Shown here: one piece after another, positions 1 through 11,255 of the stretch
Position numbering within the stretch: the stretch's first letter is position 1
Layout of the letters: every line of letters starts with the position of its first letter
DNA from: Mermis nigrescens
Taxonomy: Eukaryota; Nematoda; Enoplea; Mermithida; Mermithidae
Assembly (NCBI GenBank): GCA_036768485.1
Contig: JAVLUZ010000157.1
Coordinates: 11,532,342 to 11,596,341, forward strand
DNA: 64,000 nt
Direction: 5' to 3'
Program-made: the position numbers and the translations under genes
Notes under the pieces: model-generated
Told to the model about the DNA's origin: nothing
Databases searched by the model: none
Seen by the model: only the letters and a program-made list of their open reading frames with translations

Positions 1-205
1 AAAAATGATGGTATGGCGATAAAACACTAAAAACACCATTTTTCGACGTTTCTCATCAAGCACTATCCATTGGCATCAAAAAATTGCGAAAAAAACGAAA
101 GAAATATTCAAAAATCGAATTCTGGGGGAAGGGATATTTTGATTTCTGGGGGTATTTTGGTTTCTGGGGAGGTGCATACCCCCAAACCCCCCCCACGCCC
201 AGGTG
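1..205 (-). repeat. Family B repeat (G-rich interspersed)
   Basis: Contains AAACACCATTTTTCGACGTT, CACTATCCATTGGCATCAAA, AATTCTGGGGGAAGGGATAT and a run ending CCCCCACGCCCAGGTGTG. Opposite-strand relatives lie at about 52235-52500 and 55440-55745. Looser relatives sharing the CTGGGGGT...CCACGCCCATG theme lie near 8670-8890, 12410-12650, 32780-33175, 57130-57460, 58520-58665 and 59480-59900. Confidence 0.6.
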
Positions 206-271
206 TGGTTATAACTTAAGACTTAGGTCTTAACTATGAACGAAATAAATTCTTAATGTGAAAGATCTAAA

Positions 272-928
272 GCCTGATTTATACTTCACGCGAAACCGCG
301 CCGCAAAGGGGTTTTGCGGCCACAGTATGCCAAAAAATTAGTCGACCCTGCGCGAATATTCTGCGGCTAAATCCACCGTTGCCGCGCGCGCGTCATGCAT
401 TTATATGTACTTCACGCGGGCGAGCTCACGCTGTGGACAAAAAAATCAGCGACAAGGTGGCACCTCACCGCAGCCTCGCAACCGCTTCGCACAATGCGTT
501 TATACTTCTTGCGAACTGCCACAGAACCAGGACGCTGAGTTCTATTGCGCAAATCGATACCTCATTAAAATTCAAAATGATTCGACGCCGACACTTGGCT
601 CAAACCTCATTAGCATTCGCAAGAGCAATGGGCTTTTTGACTTTACGGCGCGGCAAAAAAATGGCCGAAAAAGCTAAAAATAACAATTTTGACTCCTCGC
701 GGCACGGCAGAAGTATAAATTGAAAAGCGGCGAAAAAATCTAGACTTTTGCGAATCAGTCCGCGCGCCGGCGGCCGCGTGAAGTATAAATCAAATTCGTG
801 GCGACGAATGATTCGCCGGCCGCCGCGCCATGCAGCCCGAAGTATAAATGAGTTTGTGCGAAAATTCTGCAGCAGCCGTTGCGGCAATTTCTCGCCGCTT
901 TGCTCGCCGCGTGAAGTATAAATCAGGC
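272..928. mobile_element. TIR element with GAAGTATAAAT subterminal repeats, copy 1
   Basis: Perfect 21-base terminal inverted repeats (GCCTGATTTATACTTCACGC plus one base, at 272-292 and 908-928). The TATACTTC motif recurs near 283, 406 (variant) and 501 in the left half. Its complement GAAGTATA recurs near 710, 780, 839 and 914 in the right half. The filling is unusually rich in CpG (GCGCGCC, GGCGGCC). No coding capacity is evident. Confidence 0.8.
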
Positions 929-1020
929 GTAAGTATAAAATTATATACAACCAACTAACTACAGTAAGTCCAGTAAGAAGGTTAATGTATGATAATCATT
1001 ATAACTTGCTGTTTAAGTTA

Positions 1021-1225
1021 TGAAAATTCTCCTGAATTCTCCTAAATTTTCAGGATTCCACTGAATTCTCCTGATATTTTAAAATTCTCCTGCATTCTCC
1101 TGCATGTTTACAACTTCTCCTGAAATTTCTCCTGAAAAGCCCATTCTCCTGCTCCTGTTCCTGAAAATTTTAGATTCTCCTGAATTCAGGAGAATTCTCC
1201 TGCACCTGGCAGTGTTGCCAGGTCA
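1021..1225. repeat. CTCCTGAATT minisatellite
   Basis: About 15 imperfect copies of a 10-13 base unit with core ATTCTCCTGAA. It ends at CAGTGTTGCCAGGTC, a motif that recurs near 7032 and, inverted, near 7515. Confidence 0.7.
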
Positions 1226-1729
1226 AATTTTTAAAAACCCTCAAAAAAATCCTCCAAATGAAAACCCCCCCCCCATATTAAAAAATGCTTTGTTAAACAA
1301 TTAAGTCAATAAAACGCATACAAACAAGCTGGATGCGCTAAATAATATCGTTTTTGTGCATTTTCCACCATGCCACATCTTTTGCAGCCAAAAATAAAAA
1401 ACCATTTTTTCTGAATTTTTTGCTTTTTTTTAATTAAACAAAAATGTTTTAAAATGGTTGCTTTGCGCAACATTTTTTTGATTCTTATTTCTCTTGATAG
1501 AACAAGTATGAAGTTGGCCAATCTTAAACAACTTTCTGATGATATTCATGCATTTTTTGTTCGAAAACAAGCTTTCAGCTAAGCTGCATAATACATAAAC
1601 AACCTTTTATAAACAATTTATTTCGAGACGGTTCACCAAATTCACTCTGACACGACTTCAGCAGCATAATCATCGATTTCTTCAAACAAAACATTATCCA
1701 AACAAAATTGGACATCATTTACGCGCGAG

Positions 1730-2572
1730 TAGTGATCGACCGGGCGACTTTTTTGGCTGGGGCCAAGATACCGGGGCCAAAAAAAATTCCCGGCCGAACA
1801 AGGAAAATATTATTGCATTACACATACTTGAGGTTGGCATAGGAAGAAAAATAATGAGCGACTGCTCCATTTAGTAGTAGATGGCAAGCGCAAAGTTAGA
1901 TGCGCCTTTTCAAATCAAGTTTTATTACTATTTATGTCGCAAGAAACAAATTTAGTCCAGTGTTTCATTGTCTGAATCATGAATAAATTCTATGTCGCTA
2001 TTAGCACACTCAATATCGTTTGAATCTTCACTACTGCTTGCTACTGCTTGCGCCGCATTCTACATGTAGTTTGCATTCGCCTATAATTAACTTACGTCCT
2101 AATAACTATTACACAAGAAACGCGTTTTAAAGCAGGCGGTTCCCATTCAATTAAATGTGAAAGTGTTTTTTGTTTGAAAACGTACAATTTCCAACTAGAA
2201 ATAGAACGTATTTGTCAACTCTAAATCTTTTAGCCACTAGCTACGAATGAATGAGATAAAAATAGCATTTGGTTTAATGAGTAAAGTGAAGGAATCGAAA
2301 ACATGCAGATTGTCCTGAACATTTATTCAACAAAAGCTCATTTATACACAGTAGCAAAGATATAACAATGACTAAGTATACATATGGTCGAATCAGTACA
2401 GTTCTCAAAATTACCACTTGCCCATTGATAAATAACTGGCAGTATCACATCCTGTACAAAATACGAATTACACTAAATTTTTCTTCGGCTATTTTTGACC
2501 TTGCCCTGGCCGGTGCCGGTATGCTGAAAAATGGCTGGGGATAGTCAGGGCTGGGGCCCCGGTCGATCACTA
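1730..2572. mobile_element. hAT-like non-autonomous element (843 bp, 8-bp TSD)
   Basis: Ends are TAGTGATCGACCGGG and its inverted copy CCCGGTCGATCACTA. The flanks are CGCGCGAG (1722-1729) and TGCGCGAG (2573-2580), an 8-base target duplication with one mismatch. The TAGTG start and 8-bp duplication are typical of hAT transposons. The interior shows one small minus-strand acidic frame, with no full transposase. Confidence 0.75.
1952..2065 (-). pseudogene. Possible acidic C-terminal remnant inside the hAT-like element
   Basis: A minus-strand frame of about 37 codons ends SSSEDSNDIECANSDIEF, then HDSDNETLD and a stop. The run of acidic residues and serines looks like a protein tail rather than random AT-rich DNA. 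It may be the residue of an element-encoded protein. It is short and has no start codon, so this is tentative. Confidence 0.3.
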
Positions 2573-2619
2573 TGCGCGAGCTAGAATCATTTTGAGAATC
2601 ATAAATTTGATTGGTGAAT

Positions 2620-2926
2620 TTTAATAGCATATATTTTTTATTTTAAAATATTGTCAACAGTACTGGGGCAAGCATACGATTACGTAACTTATTTTTAACA
2701 ACATTCATACTGGAAAACATGCGTTCAACAGCAGCATCCGAAATTGGTAACCAAGATTTGTCCATCTTTAATTCATTTATTGTCCTTGTCCATATAAGTG
2801 CTTAATTTTACGTAATCGTATGCATGCCCCAATCCTGTTGACAATATTTTAGCGGTTCGATACGGATTACTGTGGCGTGAACAAACTGTTCAAATTTTGA
2901 AATAACAAAATATATGCTATTAAACT
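2620..2926. repeat. Inverted duplication of a hAT transposase 3' end
   Basis: The left arm (about 2620-2690) and right arm (about 2805-2926, with an interruption of about 45 bases) are inverted copies. They share TTTAATAGCATATATTTT, then AAAATATTGTCAACAG, then GCATACGATTACGTAA in mirror order. Both arms encode the final codons of the transposase fragment, so the foldback copies coding sequence together with flanking DNA. Confidence 0.75.
2643..2797 (-). pseudogene. hAT transposase C-terminal (dimerisation) fragment
   Basis: Minus-strand frame of about 50 codons reading W-T-R-T-I-N-E-L-K, then SDAAVERMFSSMNVVKNKLR and NRMLAPVLLTIF before a stop. The S-x-A-x-V-E-R-x-F-S-x-M pattern and the following R-N-R-M/L helix are the hallmark of the hAT-C dimerisation region at the end of hAT transposases. 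Everything upstream is missing. The last 14 or so codons recur, inverted, at 2808-2854. Confidence 0.75.
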
Positions 2927-3072
2927 TCAACAACAACAACAACAACAAGATTTTATTGCAAAACGTACAAGACATGGTAAAAATAAAGACACAGCATACG
3001 ATACAAAGATATGATAAAACGACATATGACTAAAACGTCAGCAACGGGACACGCAGTCACGAAAGTGAAAAC

Positions 3073-5815
3073 TTACGCGTGCCCCTTCAGATGAACAGAA
3101 AAATCAAAAGCATTGAGTTTGCGTTTAAAAATTTCTAAGCTAGGTGAATTTACAACCTCAACTGGAAGTGAATTCCACAGATTCACATATCTATGACTGA
3201 AATCATACTTGAGAATATCTGAACGAGCTACTGGAACAGTCAGTTTTAGGTTATTGACAGAGCGAGTATAGTTGCGATTAAAAGCGAAAAACTCGTCACA
3301 GAGAATGTGTGATTTGCCATTAATAATCTGATAATAAAAGGATAAAGCAAAACGAATACGGCGTATTTCGAGACGTTCTAACGACAGACTTTTTAAACGA
3401 TTATTATATGACAAACCACTGTTAAAACCAAAAATACAACGGGTAAACTTGCGCTGAACTCGCTCGATACGATCAATATCTCGAATACGATAAGGACTCC
3501 AAACGGTGCAGCAGTACTCTAAAAGCGGACGAACATATACAACAAAAGCATGAGACAAAATTTTATGATCACGAGAAAAGAATAACTTCAGTATCAGACT
3601 GGATCGCTGAGAAGCTTTTTTAATCACTTCATGATAGTGCTGCTGAAATTTCAAATTTTGAGACATTAGAACACCTAAATCACGGACACAGTCAGAATCA
3701 GAAGGTAGAAGTTGATTTCCAATAAAATATTGATGTTTAGGATTTTTATAACCCATGTACAAAACTGAGCATTTATCAATAGATATCTGAAGCTGCCATT
3801 CACGCGACCATGTATAAAGCTTATTAAGGTCGTTTTGAAGTATAGTTTTAGAAGAGGACAAATTATACATTTTAACATCGTCAGCAAATAACCGAATACG
3901 ACTACTCATATTATCACATAAATCATTTATGTAAATCAGAAAAAGGGTTGGCCCTATCACGCTCCCTTGCGGGACGCCGCTAGTTACATTAAAGCTATCT
4001 GAAAAAGAACTATTAACAACAACGCACTGAGATCGGGAGGATAAAAAAGATTTAAGCCAGTTGAAAAGAAAACCATTTAGACCATATGCAGAAAGTTTAT
4101 GAAGTAATTTTGTGTGCGATAAAGAATCGAAAGCTTTTTTAAAGTCGATAAAAATTACATCGACAGTAGATTTTCTATCAATAAATTTTGCCCATTCGTT
4201 TTTACACTTTAGCAATTGCATTTCACATGATCGACCTTTTAAAAATCCAAATTGAAGAGGAGAAAGTAAATTATTTATATTTAAGTAATCCAGAATCTTT
4301 TTATTAACAATTTTTTCCATAATTTTACAAGGAGAGCAACACAACGAAATCGGACGATAATTTTCTACACAAGCAGAATCACCTTTATTTTTGAAAACTG
4401 GAATTACGTTTGCTTGATACCACAATTTTGGAATTGAACCTGATCGAAAAGAAGTTTCAAAGATAGAAGCAAGAGGAGAAGAAAGCAAATAACCTAGTTT
4501 TTTAATAAAAAATGAGCATAGGCCATCAGGGCCACATGCAGTACTTGGTTTAGATTCGCGAATAGCTCTGTAAACGGTGTCTACATCGAAATTGATTTCT
4601 GCTAACGAAGAAAAAGTACGAGCCTGAAAAACAGGAAGATTTTGATCATCAACAGTGAAAACAGAGGCAAAATATGAGTTAAAATGATTAGCTTTTACAT
4701 GATCGTCATCTAATTCAATACCATTAGATAAAGTCAGGGGAAATGAACTTTTCCTGATTTTTAAACGAGAATTAACAAAATTGTAAAAGTTACGGATATC
4801 GCCTGATTTTAAAACTTCTAGTTCTTCTTTAGCGTAAAAATTTTTGGTTTCTCTTTTTATAGATTTGCAGAAACTAGAATAGATAGTTCGATTTGTTCGA
4901 GTTTTGAACTTTTTGTAATTTTTCCATAATTTAAGTTTTTTTAAATATAACTTACGGATGTGTTTAGGAAGAACTTTCTTGAAATTTCTATGTGCTTTTT
5001 TAGGTATTAGATCAGAACTAATAGTTTGAAGAACTGAAACAAAAACATTATACATATCATCTGCCGAAGTACACTGATTAAATAAATCGGGCCAAGAAAC
5101 AGTGGCTAATCGCATAGAAATTAACTCGTAATTGGCTTTTCGAAAATTTAAACAAGAGGGCATGTGATTTGTCTCTTCGTACCCTTGAATTTCGAAAGCA
5201 ATAGAATTATGATCACTATCAGAAAAAGGAGGTGAAATCTTCACGTTAATGGCTTGATTAAGTGAAAAAAGCAAATCTAGTATATTATTATCGTGAGTTG
5301 GACTACGGATTAGTTGCTCCAAACCAGTTGTACAGAAGGTATCATAAAATAAAGTATTGATGGGATCAGAAGGAAAGGTGTTGGAGACCCAATTAATTTT
5401 AGGAAGATTAAAATCACCAACAATTAATAAAGGATAAGGTACAAAGACTTTCAGCATACATAGTATCATAAGTAGGAGGACGATAAGCTACAATAAATCT
5501 AGTTTTGAAATCAGTATTGCATAAATCAAAAATTAAAATTTCACAGGCAGGAAAATTGATAGGAATTTTGATGTGTTTAATATGTAGATTATTATTAGCA
5601 AAAACTATAAGTCCACCCCCACGTTTATTTAACCGATCACATCGAATAATTTGGTAATTATTTGAACTGCAAAGGAGACTATCTGGAATTTCAGGATAAA
5701 GCCAAGATTCACAACAAAGTATTATTTCAAACTGTCTGCTATTTAGTAGCAGTTTCAAATCACCTAGCTTATTTAACAAACTTCTTGAATTGAAATACAG
5801 AACTTTTAAACGCAA
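3073..5815 (-). pseudogene. LINE A ORF2, endonuclease-reverse transcriptase, frameshifted
   Basis: Encodes the apurinic-type endonuclease and reverse transcriptase used in target-primed reverse transcription. The frame splits into about 133 codons (5815-5414, endonuclease N-terminus) and a long frame of nearly 800 codons (5469-3073, rest of endonuclease, RT with FADD catalytic box, C-terminal region with EYCCTVWSPY). The split lies between the RPPTYD and VGDFNLP motifs, where a few tens of bases are missing relative to element B. The copy cannot make a full protein. Confidence 0.85.
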
Positions 5816-5839
5816 AGTACGAGAAAGGGGCGCGACTAC

Positions 5840-6715
5840 CTAGGTGAAGAGTTGGTTATTAATATTACGGTTTGGTTTGCATTTAACACAATCGGCGCGA
5901 AAATCGATAAAAAGACCTTCTTCACCTCGAGATTTACGATCGTTGAGCTCGGAAAGCAGTTCGCGTTGACGTTTTCTTTGAAGGAATGATAAGTCAGGAC
6001 GGCACCACAAACGCGAAAATGGGTCTTTAGATTTAACGCGGACTGTCTTATTGATCAAGGAAACGAAGCGATGCCTTGCCTGAACCGACGTTAGGCAAAC
6101 TTTGACAAACTGGACGCGGTTTTCGTGAATGGGACCATCACGAAAGACGCGTGTAACATCAGATGATACTAGATCGTGACCATCAGAATGAGAATCGATT
6201 AGCCGTTTGACCTGATCAATGTCCTCAACACTGTTCGATAAAGGCAAGTTAAACAGAACAGCATTACATTTCTTAGAATCTCTTTCGATAGCATCATTAA
6301 TCAGAGCAGATAGTTCGTTTTTATCATAATTGGTAGGAGAATTTCGAGAATGTTCAAGACGATCAACTTTCTTTTCTAAATCGGTAAGCTTAGTAGCAAA
6401 ATCATCTAAGCGACGTTCAATATGCAAATATTTTTTCACAATTGGTTTACAGTGGAAACAATAGAAAGTGGAATCGGGCTTTGAATAAGTTTCATAATCA
6501 TGATCATTAACTTTCAAACAAGAAGTATGACCCCAACGGTCACAAAAATCGCATAATAAGGCAGTGTCGTCATCAGAAACTAACTTGTAGCAAATGACAC
6601 AATCACAAGAATTATCGTTCGTATCATCAAGTACATCAAAGTTGGACCTTCGAGATGGTGACTTAGAACGTAGACTGGTATCCGTGATCTTCGGTGCGCC
6701 ATTTTTTTACCCATG
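5840..6715 (-). pseudogene. LINE A ORF1, PHD-finger nucleic-acid-binding protein
   Basis: Retrotransposon ORF1 protein, expected to bind element RNA. The zinc-finger cysteines and histidine are all present, followed by a heptad-like stretch (LTDLEKKVDRLEHS) and a conserved block ending ERKR-type basic residues. The long open frame begins downstream of the natural start: ATGGGTAAAAAAATGG has seven A's. Removing two of them (or adding one) would place MGK in frame with the finger, as in the related element B. Confidence 0.8.
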
Positions 6716-6739
6716 GTCGAAATATGTAGGTATGTAGAG

Positions 6740-7560
6740 TTGAAATATTGATCAAATTAATTAATTAATTAAAAGTAACGCATTGCGGCTCTTCAGCTCG
6801 ATTAGTCGCCACGCTCCTCAATTGCTTGGGTAATAATCACGCTCCTCAATTGCTTGGGTAATAATCACATCTCAATGATTCTCAAACTGCTTCTAGCTCG
6901 TGCGTAGTGATCAAATCAAAATCAATATGGCACAAAAAGGAAAAAATGAAATGGAGAATGAACAAATGAAACGATGAATTATTAACTCAACTTGGACGAT
7001 GAACCTCGATATGAAACCCGGGCCCCGAACAGTGTTGTCAGGTCTTAATTTTCAGCATCCATAAATTCATCCATAGAAATCCGAAAATTTCCATAGATTT
7101 CCGATATCATTGTAACAACACTCACCTTTGTGTAGGTACTTAAATTTTGCCATTCTTTCAAATAAAATTAGTCGAATCGATGGCGACTGTTCATAACACG
7201 ATATTTTAGAAGAATTGAAATAAATTGTGCCGTGATAATAGGGCTGATGACCAAAGTCCTGAAATAAAAAAAGTCAGCTGAGCTGGGCACGCACGGCTGT
7301 GCTGTCGGCTTCTCTTGACAAAAACTTGTAGTGATTGATTGCTGCCTCTAAACTCACTAGAATTTAATACTTGAATAATAAATGCAAAACCCCCAAAAAA
7401 AACCTCAAAAATTTCGAAAAACCCCCATGAAATCCCCCGTGAGCTTAAACCCCAAAAAAGCCCCCAAGGACCCCAAAAAAACCCCAAAATGGGGGAAAAC
7501 CCCCAACCTGGCAACCCTGGCACCTGGCAACCCTGAAGGCCAGGCCACAGAGAATATACA
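6740..7560. repeat. Low-complexity and repeat DNA upstream of LINE A
   Basis: Contains TTAATTAA runs (6755-6770), a tandem of TTGCTTGGGTAATAATCAC (about 6820-6870) and a block from CAGTGTTGTCAGGTC (7032) to CCTGGCAACCCTG (about 7535). The outer ends of that block are inverted relatives, and its right part is an A-and-C-rich stretch. No gene is supported. Confidence 0.5.
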
Positions 7561-9640
7561 GTAATAATTAAAACCGAGCCGTTGTTCGCGCATCATGTAC
7601 AAACTGCTGATTTGTATAGGGTCAATAATAGTAGTGTTTTCCCGCGGAGAGGCAAACCCCCAGACAACGATACCTATGCAGGACTTGTAAAACACACCTG
7701 TGCGATCTGTAAAACATCTGTTAGATATGCAAATCACTATTTTTGCCTCATCTAGCGCACTTTAGCCTGTAAATGAAATATTATGCATTAAAATCGATTT
7801 TCGGTGCATGGCTATAAAGATGTTTGCACACAGCCTACTATAAAAATAATTTCGTCTGGTTCAATTTCATACGCTTATCGGTTGTCACGCACCAAATCAC
7901 AAATTTATAAGTTAGTAGATAACAGGCAAAAGGCATACAAAGTTTTGCTGTGCAAATTTGAATTAATGTTGGTAAAGCATAAGATATTGAACTGCTCGTT
8001 GGAACTTTGGAAACAAGAGCGAACGGGAGAAATGAAATTTCTGGGCATGTAACTCAAGTCAACGTTGAAGCCAAATGTGGACTAAGATCAAAACTTTTCG
8101 CAGCAATGTTCGAAACCATCATTGAGCGAATTGGCGAATAAAGATCGTTTTTGTACCAATCATGCTAGAAACCATTTAGCAGAGAAATTCTTTGCGATTG
8201 TCCATTCAGCCAACACACTTACAGAGGGACAGGCTCTTATCCCAGGGAGGAAGAGGGCTGCTGCACTCGAAATGAAATTTTAATTCGTTTTTACAAAGGG
8301 TCCCTCGAATTCGAAAGTCAATAATTCTAGAAGTGCGTGGACCACAAAACGAGGTTTTAGCACTTGAGCTGTCCAAAATCATTTCTGTGCTACAGGACAG
8401 TTCAAAACTGAGCTGAACATAAGTTTTTCTATATGTACGATGCAGAAAATCTGAGTACAAGACAATTATTAAGAAATTGATCAGTCGAGCGTGGATCGGT
8501 TGGCGAGAAAGAAGTCGTGTAAAAAGTTCGAACGATAGGCTTTCCGTACATATATAGGTACATGTCTGAAACAAAAAGGAGTTAATTTTTCTCAATTTTA
8601 TTGCGGTCGCAGAGAAACGCTCAAAATAACATTAATGATCTACGTATCTTCTAATAGTTTTCCGGATATCTGACTTCAAACTTTCGACCCCTGCCCCTCC
8701 AAAATAAAATCCTGGATATGGACCTACTAACACTCGTACGAGCGTTTCTGGCGAACTAGCATACATGAAGAGCGACCAAATTTTCAGATGGGTCCAATGG
8801 GACAAAATAGCTAAAAATTCAATTCTGGGGTCTAGCAATTTTCAAGGGGGCCATCCAGATTCAGGGGGTCCTGAGACCCCCACGCCCATCGTGTAGTGGC
8901 GACATGGCGGCACACCATAGCCACAGGTGCCTTATGTAGTGCCCAAAGCTGCCATTTATTTTAAACGGACAAAATTTAAGTATTTTGAATACGCACGTAC
9001 GTCGGGTCCGAAACATCACATCCAATTTATTTCTGTATCAGATATTACGTTCTAATAAATTAACAAAACGTCAATAGAACGAGCAAATATGCAGAAAAAG
9101 CACATATCGAACGATACATTCTCTGACTTTATCGCGTTCTATAATACAAGGACAAGTATAGTATGTAGGTACGAAGGTTCAAGTTAGTTCACGCGCTAGT
9201 TTTTTTACTTCGCCAGAAAAAGCATGGTGAACAAGATGCATCGAAGATGCGGCGACAGTATGGGCAACTGCTGATCGTAATTTGTGCAAATAATGACAGT
9301 ATGCAAGCAGATATACTGAGGGAGAAACAAGGGCTCAAGCTAAAGCAGAAAATATTTGGAAATTTCAAATGAGCAATCTCGCTAAATAGCCCCAAAATCG
9401 ATAAAAAGCAAAGCTAGCCAACGATAAGACAATTAATCAAATGGCCAAAACACAGGCCAAATTCTTTATAACATGAATCCGGCGAAAAATTGATAAATAA
9501 ACTGACGATTACACACCAAGTTTGTGAGGCAAAGATGAGCAGCAATTAAAAGGCGGTGGTCCGAAATTTTAAAAGATTGAAACATTGCTTCTAAAAATAT
9601 AGTAATTATACGTCAAGTAAAATTATGCATTTGAACTAAA
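7561..9640. other. No supported gene
   Basis: Apart from a family B-like repeat at about 8670-8890, I see only unlinked short open stretches. Two (7984-8141, 9183-9371) have protein-like composition but no supporting start, splice partners or family resemblance. Confidence 0.4.
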
Positions 9641-9644
9641 GTGG

Positions 9645-9817
9645 TATATAAAGGAAAAGAGACATAGAAAATAATTTAAAAAATAGACTTGACAGGCTCT
9701 TTAATCACTATTAATTCGTGATAATCATGATCAATACCGATCTAATGTCGCTTAGCTACACCATGGGCGGAATAATTTTTACAATCCCCATCCTACTCCC
9801 TGCGTTTTTCGCACTAG
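9645..9817 (+). other. Candidate TATA box and first exon of an unknown membrane protein
   Basis: TATATAAAG at 9645-9653 precedes, by 74 bases, an ATG at 9727 with a 30-codon frame ending at donor GTAAGT (9818). The product starts MINTDLMSLS and has a hydrophobic stretch (GGIIFTIPILLPAFFAL) suggesting a signal anchor or transmembrane helix. I found no convincing second exon before the J-protein gene. It may be a chance combination. Confidence 0.33.
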
Positions 9818-10134
9818 GTAAGTTGGATTTATATTTATCCTGGTGAGAAGAAATTTTTAAATCCAGCTTTCCAAGCGCAAAAAAATGCAGAAAGTGAAGT
9901 CAAAATTGTAAAAAAATCGGAAAGGGTGAAATTGTAGAAAAGATTCAAAAGGCGAACATTTCCAGAAAACAAAAAAACAAGAAAGTTAGATAAAGACATG
10001 CATCTATTTTAACTCTTGACATGCCATGTGATCTACGAAAACAGTTCACAGACGGTACGATTTTCGTAGTGCATATAAGCATATGCATCCATTAATTTAA
10101 GTATCGGAACACAGGTATTTAGCGCAATCCCAAC

Positions 10135-10578
10135 CACGGTTATTTTGTATTCGGCAAAAATTTTTCCCGATGTACAAAGACTTTTCGGGTCCGTCTTTAT
10201 ACCTGTGCAAAAATTTTTGGGAAGACAAAAACTGTACAAAGGTGTTATATTTCCAAGAATTTTCGGCGCTTCGCGCCGAAATGAATAATTGCCTGTCTTA
10301 TATATCTTTATAATGGCAGAATTTGCATTTAGAATGAGTAAATGTCAAATTTTTCGACGCTTCGCGCCGTTTTGAGACAATATTCAGTAATTGTTGGCAT
10401 TAGAAACCCAGAAATTGGCTGAAATACTCTACCAAAGGTCGAAAAACGCTGTTTTACCTCACTAAAATCGCTACTGTTTCATAATATAGTACCCAAAAAT
10501 TTGCATGTACAAAATGTACAAAGACTTTTAGGGACCATCTTTGTACATGTACAAAGGGACCTTGCACAAAAAAGACTG
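10135..10578 (+). mobile_element. hAT-like MITE family 1, copy 1
   Basis: Ends CACGG...GACTG. Flanking 8-mers ATCCCAAC (10127-10134) and GTCCCAAC (10579-10586) match 7/8. The body carries TTCGGCAAAGATTTTTCCCG-like sequence at the left, two CpG hairpins of the GGCGCTTCGCGCC type, and TTTGTACATGTACAAA near the right end. Non-coding; mobilised in trans by inference. Confidence 0.8.
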
Positions 10579-11064
10579 GTCCCAACCTACACTGGTAGTA
10601 GAACGCGCGTTTAGGTGAAAATGCTTCAATAAGATAATTATTGCTTGAAACCTTTGAAGAAAAGTCAATTATACATGAAAAATGCAACGATGCCTGAGTG
10701 CTTCGTTTTTGCTAATGGCTTGTAAACTAACAAACTGACATTTTTATTCTTTCGACTGCCAACAAGGCAAATTTCAATTTCGTACATTTTAGCAGGTATT
10801 TTAGAATGTTTAGGGAAAATTTATATTGACATTACATATTCGATGGTAGAATCTCAAACAAATCGCTATCGTAGTTGCATGAAGTCACTGCGGACAGTGT
10901 GGATGAAATGCATAAAATGCCACAAAAGATTATGAGTGAAATATGCTAATGTTAGGAATAGCTTTTGGACAATTAAGAATGTTCATTACAAGCTACTCAA
11001 AACACCAACGGTTTTTCAATCGCTATTATTCAAAAGTTCCACTCCATCCGCATATAGGTATTAC

Positions 11065-11255
11065 TTGTGTTAATAGCATCTTATAGGAAAAATTAATTCC
11101 GTATTGCATTATTGCTCCCAGATACAGAAAAGACCAATAACGATAAAATTCGGTGGGTTGCGAAATCGAATGATTTGGTGGAATCGAATTTTCTGATCCG
11201 TCAGAGGACGAAAGTTCTACCAATTTTCTCAAACAGCATGAGACAGAATCGGAAA
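11065..11255 (-). other. Candidate internal exon, hydrophobic segment
   Basis: Open frame between a possible acceptor (CTAAG at 11260-11256) and a donor GTAATA (11064). It encodes a serine-rich polar stretch (SSSDGSENSIPPNHS) followed by a hydrophobic segment (YWSFLYLGAIMQYGINFSY). The second part loosely recalls the first helix of SLC45-type transporters, but I do not claim that. No linked exons were found. Confidence 0.25.

Larger units (their letters stand above)
3073..6720 (-). mobile_element. Non-LTR retrotransposon A (PHD-ORF1, EN-RT ORF2), defective
   Basis: Nearly full-length LINE of the CR1/Jockey type in the minus direction. ORF1 (about 6716-5840) has a C4HC3 PHD-like finger (CVIC, CDFC, GHTSC, CFHC), a short coiled coil and an RRM-like region ending RPDLSFLQRKRQRELL. 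ORF2 starts near 5815 with an AP-endonuclease domain (FNSRSLLNKLGD, CESWL, GDFNLP, SDHNSI) and continues with reverse transcriptase (GVPQGSVIGPTLFLIYINDL, LFADD) to the stop at 3073. There are two breaks. ORF1 shifts frame at an A7 run close to its start. ORF2 loses frame near 5440, where the segment between YRPPTYD and GDFNLP is shortened compared with element B. The 3' end is AATAAAATC followed by about six TTG units at about 2930-2950, a microsatellite tail rather than poly(A). I see no clear target-site duplication. Confidence 0.93.

Noticed and set aside
379..950. Overlapping open frames on both strands over the 272-928 element
   Set aside because: Stop-poor because of CpG-rich filler; no conserved motif, and both strands are equally open.
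7984..8141. Protein-like 52-codon stretch ending in a stop that overlaps AATAAA
   Set aside because: Looks plausible as a last exon (ETIIERIGE end), but no upstream exon or family match was found, so not annotated as a gene.
8206..8595. 129-codon minus frame
   Set aside because: No family resemblance, splice context or protein-like periodicity.
9183..9371. Stop-bounded, leucine/lysine-rich plus-strand stretch
   Set aside because: Could be a coiled-coil exon, but lacks start, partners or homology that I can recognise.
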